A stretch of DNA of 64,000 bases from Richelia sinica FACHB-800 (lineage in GTDB: Bacteria; Cyanobacteriota; Cyanobacteriia; Cyanobacteriales; Nostocaceae), in assembly GCF_014698825.1 (NCBI RefSeq), contig NZ_JACJTT010000006.1, positions 124,001 through 188,000 of the forward strand. Reading direction: 5' to 3'. Under the pieces are notes generated by a model, which was not told where the DNA came from, searched no databases, and worked only from the letters and a program-made list of their open reading frames with translations. A program made the position numbers and the translations under genes. Positions 23,721 through 31,846 of the stretch are shown here, piece after piece. Every line of letters starts with the position of its first letter. The first letter of the stretch is position 1.

Positions 23721-24018
23721 GTCTGAATCAGGATAACCAGGATTAAAGGATGAACAGGATGGTAATTTTGGTTCTTCGGTACTTTTTATGGAGAACCCAG
23801 TTCAAAATCATTGAAAGTCTTATTGTGTCGGCATTTCATTGAAAATATGGGCATAATTGTTTATAACCCTTGCCCCGTAAGGGTTTTATGATAATCAATT
23901 CTCAACTACCATAAAATATCCGAAAGAGCCGTAATTTTTAGATTGTTTATAATCATTTAAAGACAATCATCAAAAAACATCCTGTAAATCCTAAAATCCT
24001 GGACATCTTGATTCAGAC
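23721..24018. repeat. imperfect 41-bp inverted repeat pair bounding a 298-bp element
   Basis: The left arm 23721-23761 (GTCTGAATCAGGATAACC, AGGATTAAAGGAT, ACAGGATG) and right arm 23978-24018, its reverse complement with about seven mismatches, bound the element. Between them lie a separate ISL3-type MITE (23770-23930) and a small GATTGT...ACAATC stem. Without the MITE the pair would form a compact ~130-bp palindromic repeat. No gene lies in 23570-24083. Confidence 0.7.
23770..23930. mobile_element. 161-bp ISL3-type MITE with 8-bp target duplication
   Basis: The ends GGTTCTTCGGTACTTTTTATGG and, inverted, GGCTCTTTCGGATATTTTATGG match at 16 of 22 positions, with the GGxTCTT start typical of ISL3 termini. 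The element is flanked by perfect 8-bp direct repeats GTAATTTT (23762-23769 and 23931-23938), the target-site duplication size of ISL3. There is no transposase, so it must be mobilised in trans. Confidence 0.8.
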
Positions 24019-24083
24019 AAATAAAATACCCAACATCCTCACAAACAATCTATCCAAACCCCTACCCTAATATCACCCTAAAA

Positions 24084-24407
24084 CTAACTATCTTTAACTT
24101 CTAACTTAATTCGATATCCTAAAGCGTCTAAAAATTCAATCAAAGTATAAAGATGATTTCCAGAATTTTCAGACAGCATCTGCTCAAGTTGTTGATATTT
24201 CTGTTTAGCTGTTTCCGAAAGATTATTTGCTGCCAATCGGGAGTCAATAATATCTTTTAATGCAGAACGTAAGACTTCAGGTTCACGTCCTTCTTCATTC
24301 GATTCTAAAAAAGTTTCTAAATATGCAGCTGCTTCTTCAACATCTTGGAGAGATGAAATTAAATATTCTTTATAACTTTTACTTGTTGGGGTTATTACTT
24401 CTTTCAT
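24084..24407 (-). CDS. HigA-like antitoxin (addiction module antidote)
   Basis: A 107-residue protein resembling the downstream antidote protein family of HigBA-type modules. The start YKEYLISSLQDVEEAAAYLETFLES matches the usual YREWLI..L.DPEEAAAYL opening. LSENSGNHLYTLIEFLDALGYRIKLEV matches the usual C-terminal alpha-helical end of the HTH domain. The middle is less canonical, so DNA binding is inferred. Its start overlaps the toxin gene end by 29 bp, in toxin-first order. It should neutralise the toxin and autoregulate the pair. Confidence 0.82.
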   Translation of the reverse strand: MKEVITPTSKSYKEYLISSLQDVEEAAAYLETFLESNEEGREPEVLRSALKDIIDSRLAANNLSETAKQKYQQLEQMLSENSGNHLYTLIEFLDALGYRIKLEVKDS

Positions 24408-24723
24408 AATCTCTCCAATATTCCTTAGCTATCAAAATATCTTTTTCTTGTGTACTTTTATCGCCACCGCAAAGCAGGAGTACGATTGTAGTTCCTATCT
24501 GACCAAAATAGACACGATAACCTGGCCCGTAATCAATTTTGAGTTCACATACTCCTTCCCCAACTGCACGATAGTTTCCTAAATTACCTAATTCTACTCG
24601 CTTGAGCCTATTTCTTATTTTAGCTCTTGCCGTTCTATCTCGCAGTGAATCAAGCCATTCTTCAAAAGGAATTTTTCCTTCTAGTGTGATGTAGTTTTGA
24701 ATATCTCTCGGTTGCGCGTCCAC
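24379..24723 (-). CDS. RelE/ParE-superfamily (HigB-like) toxin
   Basis: A 114-residue addiction-module killer protein. Diagnostic blocks are PFEEWLDSLRDRTARAKIRNRL, LGNLGNYRAVGEGVCELKIDYGPGYRVYF, VLLLCGGDKSTQEKDI and AKEYWRDY. These correspond closely to the HigB/Gp49-like family, whose members cleave mRNA, often on the ribosome. It is the upstream gene of a two-gene operon with the antitoxin. The pair looks intact. It lies in the same island as the DUF262-AlbA_2 gene and next to decayed genes, consistent with stabilisation of acquired DNA. Confidence 0.9.
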   Translation of the reverse strand: MDAQPRDIQNYITLEGKIPFEEWLDSLRDRTARAKIRNRLKRVELGNLGNYRAVGEGVCELKIDYGPGYRVYFGQIGTTIVLLLCGGDKSTQEKDILIAKEYWRDYERSNNPNK

Positions 24724-24793
24724 TTTTCATCATTAATTCTGCATAACTTAATTTACCCCGAAGGTGAACTTGACTTGAAATATGATTAAAAAA

Positions 24794-24835
24794 CGCAAAG
24801 ACACAAAAAACACTTTGCGCCTTTGCGTCTTTGCG
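24794..24835. repeat. CGCAAAGAC/GTCTTTGCG inverted repeat
   Basis: CGCAAAGAC and its complement are separated by 24 bases that contain extra TTTGCG units. It is a form of the TTTGCGTCTTTGCG repeat common in filamentous cyanobacteria, between the toxin gene start and the acs remnant. Confidence 0.65.
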
Positions 24836-24850
24836 CGAAACTAACCTAAA

Positions 24851-25042
24851 CTATGCACCTTCCCGTAATTTATCTAAAACACTGCTGTCTTCCAAAGTCG
24901 AAGTATACCCCGACACCCCCTGACCAGCAGTCAAATTCCGCAACAACCGACGCATAATACCCGATCGCGTTTTCGGCAAAGCATCAGTAAACCTGATTTC
25001 ACCAGGACGAGCGATCGCTTGGAGTGGCCAGCGAAGACTACG
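24851..25042 (-). pseudogene. 3' remnant of acetyl-CoA synthetase gene (acs)
   Basis: The minus strand encodes [53 protein letters not shown] and a stop. This is the C-terminal end of AcsA, normally ...[17 protein letters not shown]...TSTLED..VLDKL. The catalytic, acetylatable Lys of the PKTRSGK motif has been lost by a codon deletion. There is no start codon, and the rest of the gene is missing upstream. It is a decayed fragment at the right edge of the accessory island. Confidence 0.9.
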
Positions 25043-25128
25043 TAAAACAAAAAATATTTATGCAAAATGACAATTATCAAAGTGAAACAATATCACCTAT
25101 TCCCTATTTTGCATAACTACTTATTTAC

Positions 25129-26025
25129 TTACTCAGCTAACAACTTGATAAACTTGCGAATTAAGCCAATTGTTACTGCTGGTAATTCTAATTGTGGTGT
25201 TAAACCAACATTGTCTAATTGTTGGAAAAACTTGATACTTTGAGGATTAATTTGTGCTAAACGACGACCAATATCTGGCCCAGTAAATTGGGATTTTTGA
25301 CCCCAAATAATCGCTGTGGGAGTGGTCAACTGTTGAATGTAGAGGGACAAGTCAAAGCATAGGTCACCACGCACGAAGGATAGTGCTGCATATTCAGCGT
25401 TTGGTTGCTGGGCAGATTGGAGATAGGCATCGACAATTTCTTGATAGACTCGATTAGATTGAGCAAATTGTCTTTGGTCTAAAAAGCTCCGAATTCCTCC
25501 TTCTGTGGCAATGCCAGTGTTATATAATAGACGGTCAACAATGGGAACACTGACTATTTGGGCAAAAATGCTGCGGGTGTAGTCTTCACCAAAGTCTGAG
25601 AGTCCAGCAGGACTGACAAGAATGAGAGATTTAAATAACTGAGGATAAGCGATCGCTACTCTAATAGTAAAGGCTGCGGTGAGAGAAGAGGCGATCGCTA
25701 CTACTGGCCCGTTGCTAATTTGGCTAATAAATTCTTGAATCGTGGTCAAATAATCATCAAGTTTATAGTTTCTCTGGGGATGTTCGGAACGACCCCAACC
25801 GATTAAATCTGGTGCGACGACTCGGTATTCTGAGGCAAAAGCTGGATATACCTTAGACCACTCATAGGCAGAAGACCCACCACCAAACCCATGTAAAAAT
25901 ACTAAAGTTTCTCGGTCAGATGTTAATTTTTCATCCTGCCAAGGTGCGCCTACGGCAGTATAGTATACCATCCTGCCTAGAGAAGTTTTGATGGAGCGTT
26001 GCTCAAATCCCAGTGGTTGCAACAT
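25129..26025 (-). CDS. alpha/beta-hydrolase fold protein, probably lacking a complete triad
   Basis: A 298-residue alpha/beta-hydrolase: LVFLHGFGGGSSAYEW (oxyanion HG loop), VVAPDLIGWGRSEHP, then the position of the nucleophile elbow. There it reads AIASSLTAAF rather than GxSxG. Where the acid and His are expected the sequence reads IIWGQKSQF and LDNVGLTPQLELP, without the usual Asp or His (compare WGxxD and GHxPxxE). A serine is kept but the other triad residues are not obvious. Homologues with a similar ASSLTAA segment occur in photosynthetic organisms, so the loss may be ancestral. Function unknown; it may be a binding or scaffolding protein. Confidence 0.75.
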   Translation of the reverse strand: MLQPLGFEQRSIKTSLGRMVYYTAVGAPWQDEKLTSDRETLVFLHGFGGGSSAYEWSKVYPAFASEYRVVAPDLIGWGRSEHPQRNYKLDDYLTTIQEFISQISNGPVVAIASSLTAAFTIRVAIAYPQLFKSLILVSPAGLSDFGEDYTRSIFAQIVSVPIVDRLLYNTGIATEGGIRSFLDQRQFAQSNRVYQEIVDAYLQSAQQPNAEYAALSFVRGDLCFDLSLYIQQLTTPTAIIWGQKSQFTGPDIGRRLAQINPQSIKFFQQLDNVGLTPQLELPAVTIGLIRKFIKLLAE

Positions 26026-26490
26026 AAGTATTTTTTGTTATGTCGAAATTATCAAGTGTCAACTTGAATGATTAATTAATCTCTCTTGTTTATTATCAAC
26101 TAACCAATCCCTTCCCTGCTTCTCACTAGCGTTGGATGCTGTGGCCGTATTTTTTCATTGGTTGTTCTTTGCCTACAGAGACCATAGTTGTCTGATATTA
26201 CATCGGTTGACTGAGGATAGCGATCGCTAAATTGAAGGTAAATCAGAGGTGACAAGGGATTTATTCACCAAATTTTTCCGGTTCCCATGTATTAACCATG
26301 TACAAGTATATAAACTGTCACTAAGGGAGGAACAGGGGCATGGGGTTTTATGCTATTTTGATTAAAAAACCAGTATTAATTCGGTTTACGAAAATAAATT
26401 TGTTGTGTTGAACCGCGTAGGCGATCGTATATCCCACAAAACAATCGGTTGATAAAGATAAAAACTTAAAGTAGGGAAAAGCACTTTGTC
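26026..26490. other. 465-bp intergenic region, nothing recognised
   Basis: Divergent spacer with one HIP1 octamer near 26220 and a GCGATCGT variant near 26421. No hairpin repeat, RNA gene or ORF of interest was seen. It presumably holds promoters for both neighbours. Confidence 0.4.
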
Positions 26491-27087
26491 ATGGGCAATC
26501 TGGGTACTCTGCAAGCGGAAAAAATGCTCAGTTTTGAAGAACTAAATCAAGAGTTTGACAACTTTGATTTGCCAAGCCCAATTGTCACCCCCATTTGTCA
26601 AAATAACGTTGAAGAATACATAGACCCTTCTCATAGTGATACTTCTAAATGTATTCGCATTAATTTTGATAATCTTAAATCCTTTGAAGTTGTTGAACGT
26701 CAATATGAGTCCTGGGGTGTAATCTTTAATAATTCTCTAGCTATACAGCCTTCTAATCCCGCATTTCCAACCAATTCAGGGGCAACAGTATTAATGGCTT
26801 CTCCTAAAAATGGAGTATTAGAAGTCATATTTCTCGAACCTGTAGCTTGGGTGAGTGCCTTAGTGACCAGTTCACAACCATTGATATTTTCTGCTTACAA
26901 CAAAACTGGCCAGCTACTGACTCAATCAACTTTACCGACCGCTAATCTGGCAAATTCCGACTCCGCAATGTCACCGAATACATTATTATCATTAGAGGCA
27001 AAGGATATCAAAAGCGTGACTTTCTGTGCCTTTGATGGGCAATTTACAATTGATGAATTTCGCTTTTGTTTTTCCTCCTTAGCCTGA
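26491..27087 (+). CDS. conserved-looking hypothetical protein, beta-rich
   Basis: 198 residues, no family recognised. There is no signal peptide. The first 30 residues are acidic (MLSFEELNQEFDNFDLPSP). The remainder is beta-rich and resembles the jelly-roll-like domains of secreted cyanobacterial PEP-CTERM proteins: INFDNLKSFEVVERQYESWG, VIFNNSLAIQPSNPAFPTNSG, then a closing VTFCAFDGQFTIDEFRF. It lacks any sorting signal. It lies 53 bp upstream of the armadillo-type membrane protein gene on the same strand, so the two may be co-transcribed. Confidence 0.6.
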   Translation: MGNLGTLQAEKMLSFEELNQEFDNFDLPSPIVTPICQNNVEEYIDPSHSDTSKCIRINFDNLKSFEVVERQYESWGVIFNNSLAIQPSNPAFPTNSGATVLMASPKNGVLEVIFLEPVAWVSALVTSSQPLIFSAYNKTGQLLTQSTLPTANLANSDSAMSPNTLLSLEAKDIKSVTFCAFDGQFTIDEFRFCFSSLA

Positions 27088-27140
27088 TATTAGGTAAAGA
27101 TTGTAAAGTTATTGATCTTGTATTCGCGTAGGTACACACG

Positions 27141-27887
27141 GTGACACAGGCTTCTTCTTGGTGGCAATTAATCAATCAAGTTCCAGGAATGAAAACAGGA
27201 AGCGCAAAGCAGCGTCATCTCCAGCGTTTTTCAGAACCAGGATTGCTGCTTGGGTTGCTAACAGTTATTGTCGCTATGCTGTTCTGGAACTGGAAGCTGT
27301 TATTAGCACTAGTAGTGGGTATTAGTGTCATGACTTGTGCTTATTCCCTGCAAAAATGGAATTGGCAACTCAGTTGGTTAGAAATCCGTAAGTTTTTAGA
27401 TAGTGCTAACCATCGGTTAGCTTTAGCTGTTACCAGTGGTGGTATAGCTACAGTTGTGACATATATGGCTGCATCCATCTGGGTTGATGCTCAAAGTCAT
27501 TGGATTGCTGCTGGTGCCATTGTCCAAGGAATAGGGACAATCTTAACTTTAGTGCTGTTGGTGTGGCAAATCTTCAGTCTCAATGGTAAGCGAGAAGAAG
27601 ATTATTTAGAACAGCTATTACATAATTTAACTGCACCAGACCCTTTAAAACGTTTGGTTGCAGTTCGTCAGTTGACCAAATATCTTAGCCGTCCCCAGGT
27701 TGATACAGCTATACAGCAAGATGTAATTGAATGTTTGCAGCTATTACTGACTCAAGAAGAAGAAGAAGTGATTCGTCAAGCAGCTTTGAATAGTTTGCAA
27801 ATTTTAACGGATACAGAGATATTATCATCCACACCTTTGCAACCTTTAAGACCTATACCCACTAAATTAAAACAAGAACTAGTTTAA
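27141..27887 (+). CDS. armadillo-type fold membrane protein
   Basis: 248 residues from a GTG start. Four hydrophobic helices lie in the first 150 residues (for example GLLLGLLTVIVAMLFWNWKL and IVQGIGTILTLVLLVWQIF). A cytoplasmic helical C-terminus follows (PDPLKRLVAVRQLTKYL, then EEEVIRQAALNSLQIL) of HEAT/armadillo character. Such proteins are widespread in cyanobacteria and uncharacterised. The stop codon overlaps the convergent tilS stop by a few bases, so transcription of the two genes collides. Confidence 0.7.
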   Translation: MTQASSWWQLINQVPGMKTGSAKQRHLQRFSEPGLLLGLLTVIVAMLFWNWKLLLALVVGISVMTCAYSLQKWNWQLSWLEIRKFLDSANHRLALAVTSGGIATVVTYMAASIWVDAQSHWIAAGAIVQGIGTILTLVLLVWQIFSLNGKREEDYLEQLLHNLTAPDPLKRLVAVRQLTKYLSRPQVDTAIQQDVIECLQLLLTQEEEEVIRQAALNSLQILTDTEILSSTPLQPLRPIPTKLKQELV

Positions 27888-28882
27888 TTTAGTATAAAAT
27901 ATATCCAATCTCCTTCTACTTTGGCGATCGCACCACCAGGAAAAGGATCTGTTTGAGAACGGTTAGGGGCAGTAATTAAAGCTGTTAATTTTTCAATATG
28001 TTCAAACCCTGGTGCCTGTGGCAATATAGCTTGTAAGGTTTGACGCATCACTCGCCGTTGTAAGGCTAAGGGTGCGCTTTTTAATTTTTTGCGGTTTAAA
28101 CGCCAGATTTCCTGGTCATTTTCCTCCAGTAATTCCTCTGCATCTTCTCGTAATTTTTGAGCAATTTCTTCTAAGTATTCTACCTCTGCTTGTAAGAGTT
28201 CTGCCGTTTGTGCTAAGGCTAATTCTACTTGGGGGTTGAAATTTCGTTGCAAATACGGCACTAAATCGAGACGGATGCGGTTACGAGCATATTGTAAGTC
28301 TTGATTAGTAGAATCGTCCCAAATGGGTAAGTTGAACTGTTGGCAAAATGCCTCAGTTTGGGAACGGGTAACATCTAAAAGTGGACGGACGACGGTAATT
28401 GCTGTTGTTATAGGACGTTGCCAAGTTAAGGCTTGTAAACCATCGGCACCAGTACCCCGCACTAAATTATAAAGTAGGGTTTCCGAGCGATCGCTCGCCG
28501 TATGTCCAGTGACGATATATTGATAATTATGAACCTGGGCAATTCTGGTTAAAGCCTGATATCGCCAATTTCGCGCCTTTGCTTCCGTAGAAACATCTTC
28601 TTCAGCTACAGCTAAATAAAATGGTAGATTCCAACCTTGCGCTAAATTTTCCACATGTATCGCATTAGCTTGGGAATCATTCCGCCACCGATGGTCACAA
28701 TGGGCAATACCTAAATTCCATCCCCATTTTGATTGTAAATCTAATAGTAATTTAATTAAACATAGAGAATCCTGACCACCAGAAACAGCCACTAATAAAC
28801 TTTGGTTATGTTTAAATAAACAACGGCTGCGGATAGTGCGGTGTACTTGGGCATGGAGGGGAGTCCATAAACTTTTCAACAT
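27884..28882 (-). CDS. tilS: tRNA(Ile)-lysidine synthase
   Basis: A 332-residue N-type ATP pyrophosphatase that makes lysidine at position 34 of the CAU-anticodon tRNA-Ile, changing decoding from AUG to AUA. The PP-loop SGGQDS, AHCDHRWR, VTGHTASDRSETLLYNLVRG and the DSTNQDLQYARNRIR block are characteristic. The ATG at 28882 is preferred over an upstream TTG at 28915. Length agrees with the short cyanobacterial form. It is in the same direction as acyP, about 50 bp downstream of it, and may be co-transcribed. Confidence 0.96.
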   Translation of the reverse strand: MLKSLWTPLHAQVHRTIRSRCLFKHNQSLLVAVSGGQDSLCLIKLLLDLQSKWGWNLGIAHCDHRWRNDSQANAIHVENLAQGWNLPFYLAVAEEDVSTEAKARNWRYQALTRIAQVHNYQYIVTGHTASDRSETLLYNLVRGTGADGLQALTWQRPITTAITVVRPLLDVTRSQTEAFCQQFNLPIWDDSTNQDLQYARNRIRLDLVPYLQRNFNPQVELALAQTAELLQAEVEYLEEIAQKLREDAEELLEENDQEIWRLNRKKLKSAPLALQRRVMRQTLQAILPQAPGFEHIEKLTALITAPNRSQTDPFPGGAIAKVEGDWIYFILN

Positions 28883-28932
28883 TTGGGAATATAGACCGAT
28901 GAAACTTAGCACCAATATACTGAAACTAACTG

Positions 28933-29226
28933 CTAACGCCTCACCTCAAATCCCGACAACCCTTCTGGTGACTCATATTCCAGTACCACTTCCTTCACCA
29001 TTGCCGCAGGTGGCCCAGCATGACACCACCTTACCATTTCCTCCACAACTTCCCTAGCCCCCTCAAATACTGCTTCCACACGGCTATCAGGCAAATTTCG
29101 CACCCAACCAGTTAAACCCAATTCTGTGGCAGTATCTACAGTGGCATAGCGATATCCTACCCCTTGAACTCGACCGGCAATAAAAACATGGGCGCGTACT
29201 TGTTTTGGTGGTGAACTATTTTGCAT
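28933..29226 (-). CDS. acyP: acylphosphatase
   Basis: A 97-residue acylphosphatase hydrolysing carboxyl-phosphate mixed anhydrides. The active-site signature VQGVGYRY includes the substrate-binding Arg within the GRVQGVGYR loop, and the catalytic Asn is in GWVRNLPDSRVEAVFEG. The C-terminus has the typical SGFEVRR. The ATG at 29226 is chosen; a TTG two codons upstream is also in frame. Confidence 0.95.
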   Translation of the reverse strand: MQNSSPPKQVRAHVFIAGRVQGVGYRYATVDTATELGLTGWVRNLPDSRVEAVFEGAREVVEEMVRWCHAGPPAAMVKEVVLEYESPEGLSGFEVRR

Positions 29227-29613
29227 AAACAAATCTGCTTAATTAAAAATGTAAAAAAGCTAATCTTGACATTCTTTTCCACTATTTTCAACAGTTACTG
29301 CGTCATGATTTTAGTTAGGGAATGATAATTTTTGATGACTTATACTCCAGTATATTGGATATTAATGGAAGTCATACATTAAAATTATAAACATCCTATT
29401 GTAGACATACTCATCAACACCGTGTAATTTTACTAATTTTTAATTTATCTTGTAGTCACTAAAGCAAATAATTAATTTTTGAACAACTAATATCATTTAT
29501 ATCTTCCCTCATCCCCTATCTAAAACTGAATTGTGATATTTTTTCAAGATTCAGTATGATTTAGATACATACTCACAAACAACATCTCTATAATTACAGA
29601 TTTTGAACCTATC
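29227..29613. other. 387-bp AT-rich divergent spacer, nothing recognised
   Basis: Non-coding, strongly AT-rich DNA between acyP (minus) and the DUF1823 gene (plus). No repeat family, RNA or clear promoter was identified, although both upstream promoters must be here. Confidence 0.4.
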
Positions 29614-29991
29614 ATGTCTAGCCTTCCACCACTCAACACAGACACACTTTGGGCAATTATCAATGATACAATTGATGATCACACAGTTAATCAATTAGTT
29701 TGGTATTACTTGGGTTATCGCTACAATTTAACAACAGATCAATGGGACACTAGTCAAGTTGCACCAGAGTGGAAAGAAGAGTACCCCGAACCCCCAAACT
29801 TTCTAGAATCTCGTCCAGCTACCATGAAATTAACTCGTTCTATTCCCCAACCCAACAAACAACTTTTGAAAGAAGAACTAGGGTTTAAAGGTTATAAAAT
29901 TGGAGAATTTGGACCAAGACAAACTCGGAGAGCAACGGCAGCAAATTGGTTATTAAGCCATATGAAATTGTTAGCTACCCAGTCTAATTAA
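29614..29991 (+). CDS. DUF1823 family protein
   Basis: A 125-residue cyanobacteria/plastid-lineage protein. The full-length DUF1823 pattern is visible: LPPLNTDTLWAIINDTIDD, then VNQLVWYYLGYRYN, SQVAPEWKEEYPEPPNFLESRPATMKLTRSIP, and KEELGFKGYKIGEFGPRQTRRATAANWLL. It is soluble, with no membrane segment. Function is unknown; conservation is high. It is followed by a hairpin terminator and is probably monocistronic. Confidence 0.92.
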   Translation: MSSLPPLNTDTLWAIINDTIDDHTVNQLVWYYLGYRYNLTTDQWDTSQVAPEWKEEYPEPPNFLESRPATMKLTRSIPQPNKQLLKEELGFKGYKIGEFGPRQTRRATAANWLLSHMKLLATQSN

Positions 29992-30032
29992 CAGAGAAAA
30001 ATCATAATTTATTGCTGCTTATAAAGCTTTGA

Positions 30033-30060
30033 GGTGAGTATTTTGCTCACCCTTATTTAT
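30033..30060 (+). terminator. hairpin terminator after DUF1823 gene
   Basis: GGTGAG, seven-base loop, CTCACC, then CTTATTTAT. A short GC stem followed by a T-rich run about 40 bases after the stop. Confidence 0.6.
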
Positions 30061-30119
30061 ACTAATTAGATATAATAGGTATCTGGTGAAAATTAAATGT
30101 GTTGTTCCTAGAAACCTTG

Positions 30120-30145
30120 TAGAGACTTTCCATGGAAAGTCTCTA
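30120..30145. repeat. 26-bp perfect palindrome upstream of DAHP synthase gene
   Basis: TAGAGACTTTCCA and its exact complement meet at CCATGG with no loop. It resembles the GTAGAGACGTTCCATGGAACG type of dispersed palindrome in Nostoc-type genomes. It lies 110 bp upstream of the start codon. Confidence 0.8.
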
Positions 30146-30255
30146 TAATCTTTTCTGGAGATGTCTAATATATTGTATTTTTACTTAAAAATGTGTATAT
30201 TTAATAATTACCCTACTAAATTGCATCTGCACACACAGAACCAAAAGCTTGGATT

Positions 30256-31293
30256 ATGAACAAATTAATTAACACTAACATTAAAAGTTCTCACGTCTTA
30301 TTAACACCTCATGAAGTTAAGGCGAAATTACCTTTAACGAAGACTGCTGAACATACTATTTTAAAGTATCGACAAGAATTAGAACATATTCTAGATTTTA
30401 AAGATAGCAGAAAATTCATTGTAGTTGGACCTTGCTCAATTCACGACCCACAAGCAGCCCTAGAATATGCTGATAAATTAAAAGTATTAGCAGAAAAAGT
30501 CAAAGATAAACTCCTATTAATTATGCGAGTTTACTTTGAAAAACCAAGAACAACAACAGGGTGGAAAGGGCTAATCAATGACCCAGATATGGATGATTCT
30601 TTCCATGTTGAAAAAGGTATCTTAATGGCGAGAAATTTATTATTAAAACTCGCTGAACTAGGATTACCCACAGCCACAGAAGCCCTAGACCCAATTATTC
30701 CTCAATACATTAGTGAATTAATCTCGTGGTCAGCCATTGGGGCACGTACTACCGAATCACAAACCCACAGAGAAATGGCTAGTGGTTTGTCCATGCCTGT
30801 AGGATTTAAAAATGGTACTGATGGTAATATTCAAGTAGCATTAAATGCCCTGAAATCTGCAAAAACCCCCCACAATTTTTTAGGTATTAATCAAAAAGGA
30901 CAAGTAAGCTTATTTCAAACTAGGGGTAACGACTATGGCCATGTGATTTTACGGGGTGGAAATCAACCTAATTTCGATGTAGAAAGCGTGAAAATAGTCG
31001 AGGAACAATTAAAGGCTGAAAATTTACCTCCCAGAATAGTAATTGATTGTAGCCATGGCAATACGAACAAAGACTACAGATTACAACCAGCCGTATTTGA
31101 GCAAGTAATTAAACAGATTATAGATGGAAATAATTCCATTGTAGGAATGATGTTGGAATCCCATTTATATGAAGGCAATCAAGCAATTACTGGTAAACGG
31201 GAAGATTTAAAATATGGTGTTTCTGTAACCGACAAATGTATTAGTTGGGAAGAAACAGAAAGAATTATTTTATCTGCTCATAGTAACCTATAA
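30256..31293 (+). CDS. aroF: 3-deoxy-7-phosphoheptulonate synthase (class I DAHP synthase)
   Basis: A 345-residue type I-alpha DAHP synthase, first enzyme of the shikimate pathway, condensing PEP with erythrose 4-phosphate. Motifs: VVGPCSIHDPQAALEYA, LIMRVYFEKPRTTTGWKGLINDP, IGARTTESQTHREMASGLSMPVGFKNGT, ILRGG, DCSHGN and MMLESHLYEGNQ with the metal and substrate ligands intact. The N-terminal extension of the feedback-regulated AroFGH group is present, so control by an aromatic amino acid is likely, but which one cannot be read. It is monocistronic by spacing. Confidence 0.95.
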   Translation: MNKLINTNIKSSHVLLTPHEVKAKLPLTKTAEHTILKYRQELEHILDFKDSRKFIVVGPCSIHDPQAALEYADKLKVLAEKVKDKLLLIMRVYFEKPRTTTGWKGLINDPDMDDSFHVEKGILMARNLLLKLAELGLPTATEALDPIIPQYISELISWSAIGARTTESQTHREMASGLSMPVGFKNGTDGNIQVALNALKSAKTPHNFLGINQKGQVSLFQTRGNDYGHVILRGGNQPNFDVESVKIVEEQLKAENLPPRIVIDCSHGNTNKDYRLQPAVFEQVIKQIIDGNNSIVGMMLESHLYEGNQAITGKREDLKYGVSVTDKCISWEETERIILSAHSNL

Positions 31294-31846
31294 AGCTTGA
31301 CAAGCCTCAGCATTAATTAGCCACTAGATGGTAATGGTTAATTTAGCCAAAACCAAAAGGTGGCTTTTTAGTTTGGGAATATGTAGTTTTTACTTAAGAA
31401 AAATTTATATTATGAATTTTAGATAAAGATAAGTGATTTTCGTAATTTTATTTAAATAGCAAGATTTGATATGACTAAACATAATGTTATTAACTGTTTT
31501 TGATAGTTGTTATTCTTTCAGGATAAGAATTTCCACTTCTGATTTACTTTTCAGTCTATCAAGCTATTAAATAGATATTTCTTGTTCTAAACTTTACAGA
31601 AAAATATAAATTATTTATGAAGTTATATCTTCATAATTTTTACTGACCATAAATCGTGATACTTAAAAATTACGTACATTTTCTAGTTGTCTCATCAGGT
31701 GCTCAACTTTAAGTAATTCAGATTGGTCTCCTTACAGTACGTTGCATGTAAATAAAGGACACTGCTATCTGAATGCCATCAAGATGATGGGGTAGACATT
31801 TTGCCTGCCCTTATAGATTTCACTGACATCAAAATTGCTGTGCTGT
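31294..31846. other. 553-bp AT-rich intergenic region
   Basis: Between two plus-strand genes. A weak stem near 31782-31812 (GATGGGGTAGACATTTTGCCTG) precedes the PEP-CTERM gene. Otherwise nothing gene-like or repetitive was recognised. Confidence 0.4.

Noticed and set aside
31294..31846. Possible small RNA or riboswitch before the PEP-CTERM gene
   Set aside because: Only a weak stem was found; nothing matches a known RNA family by eye.
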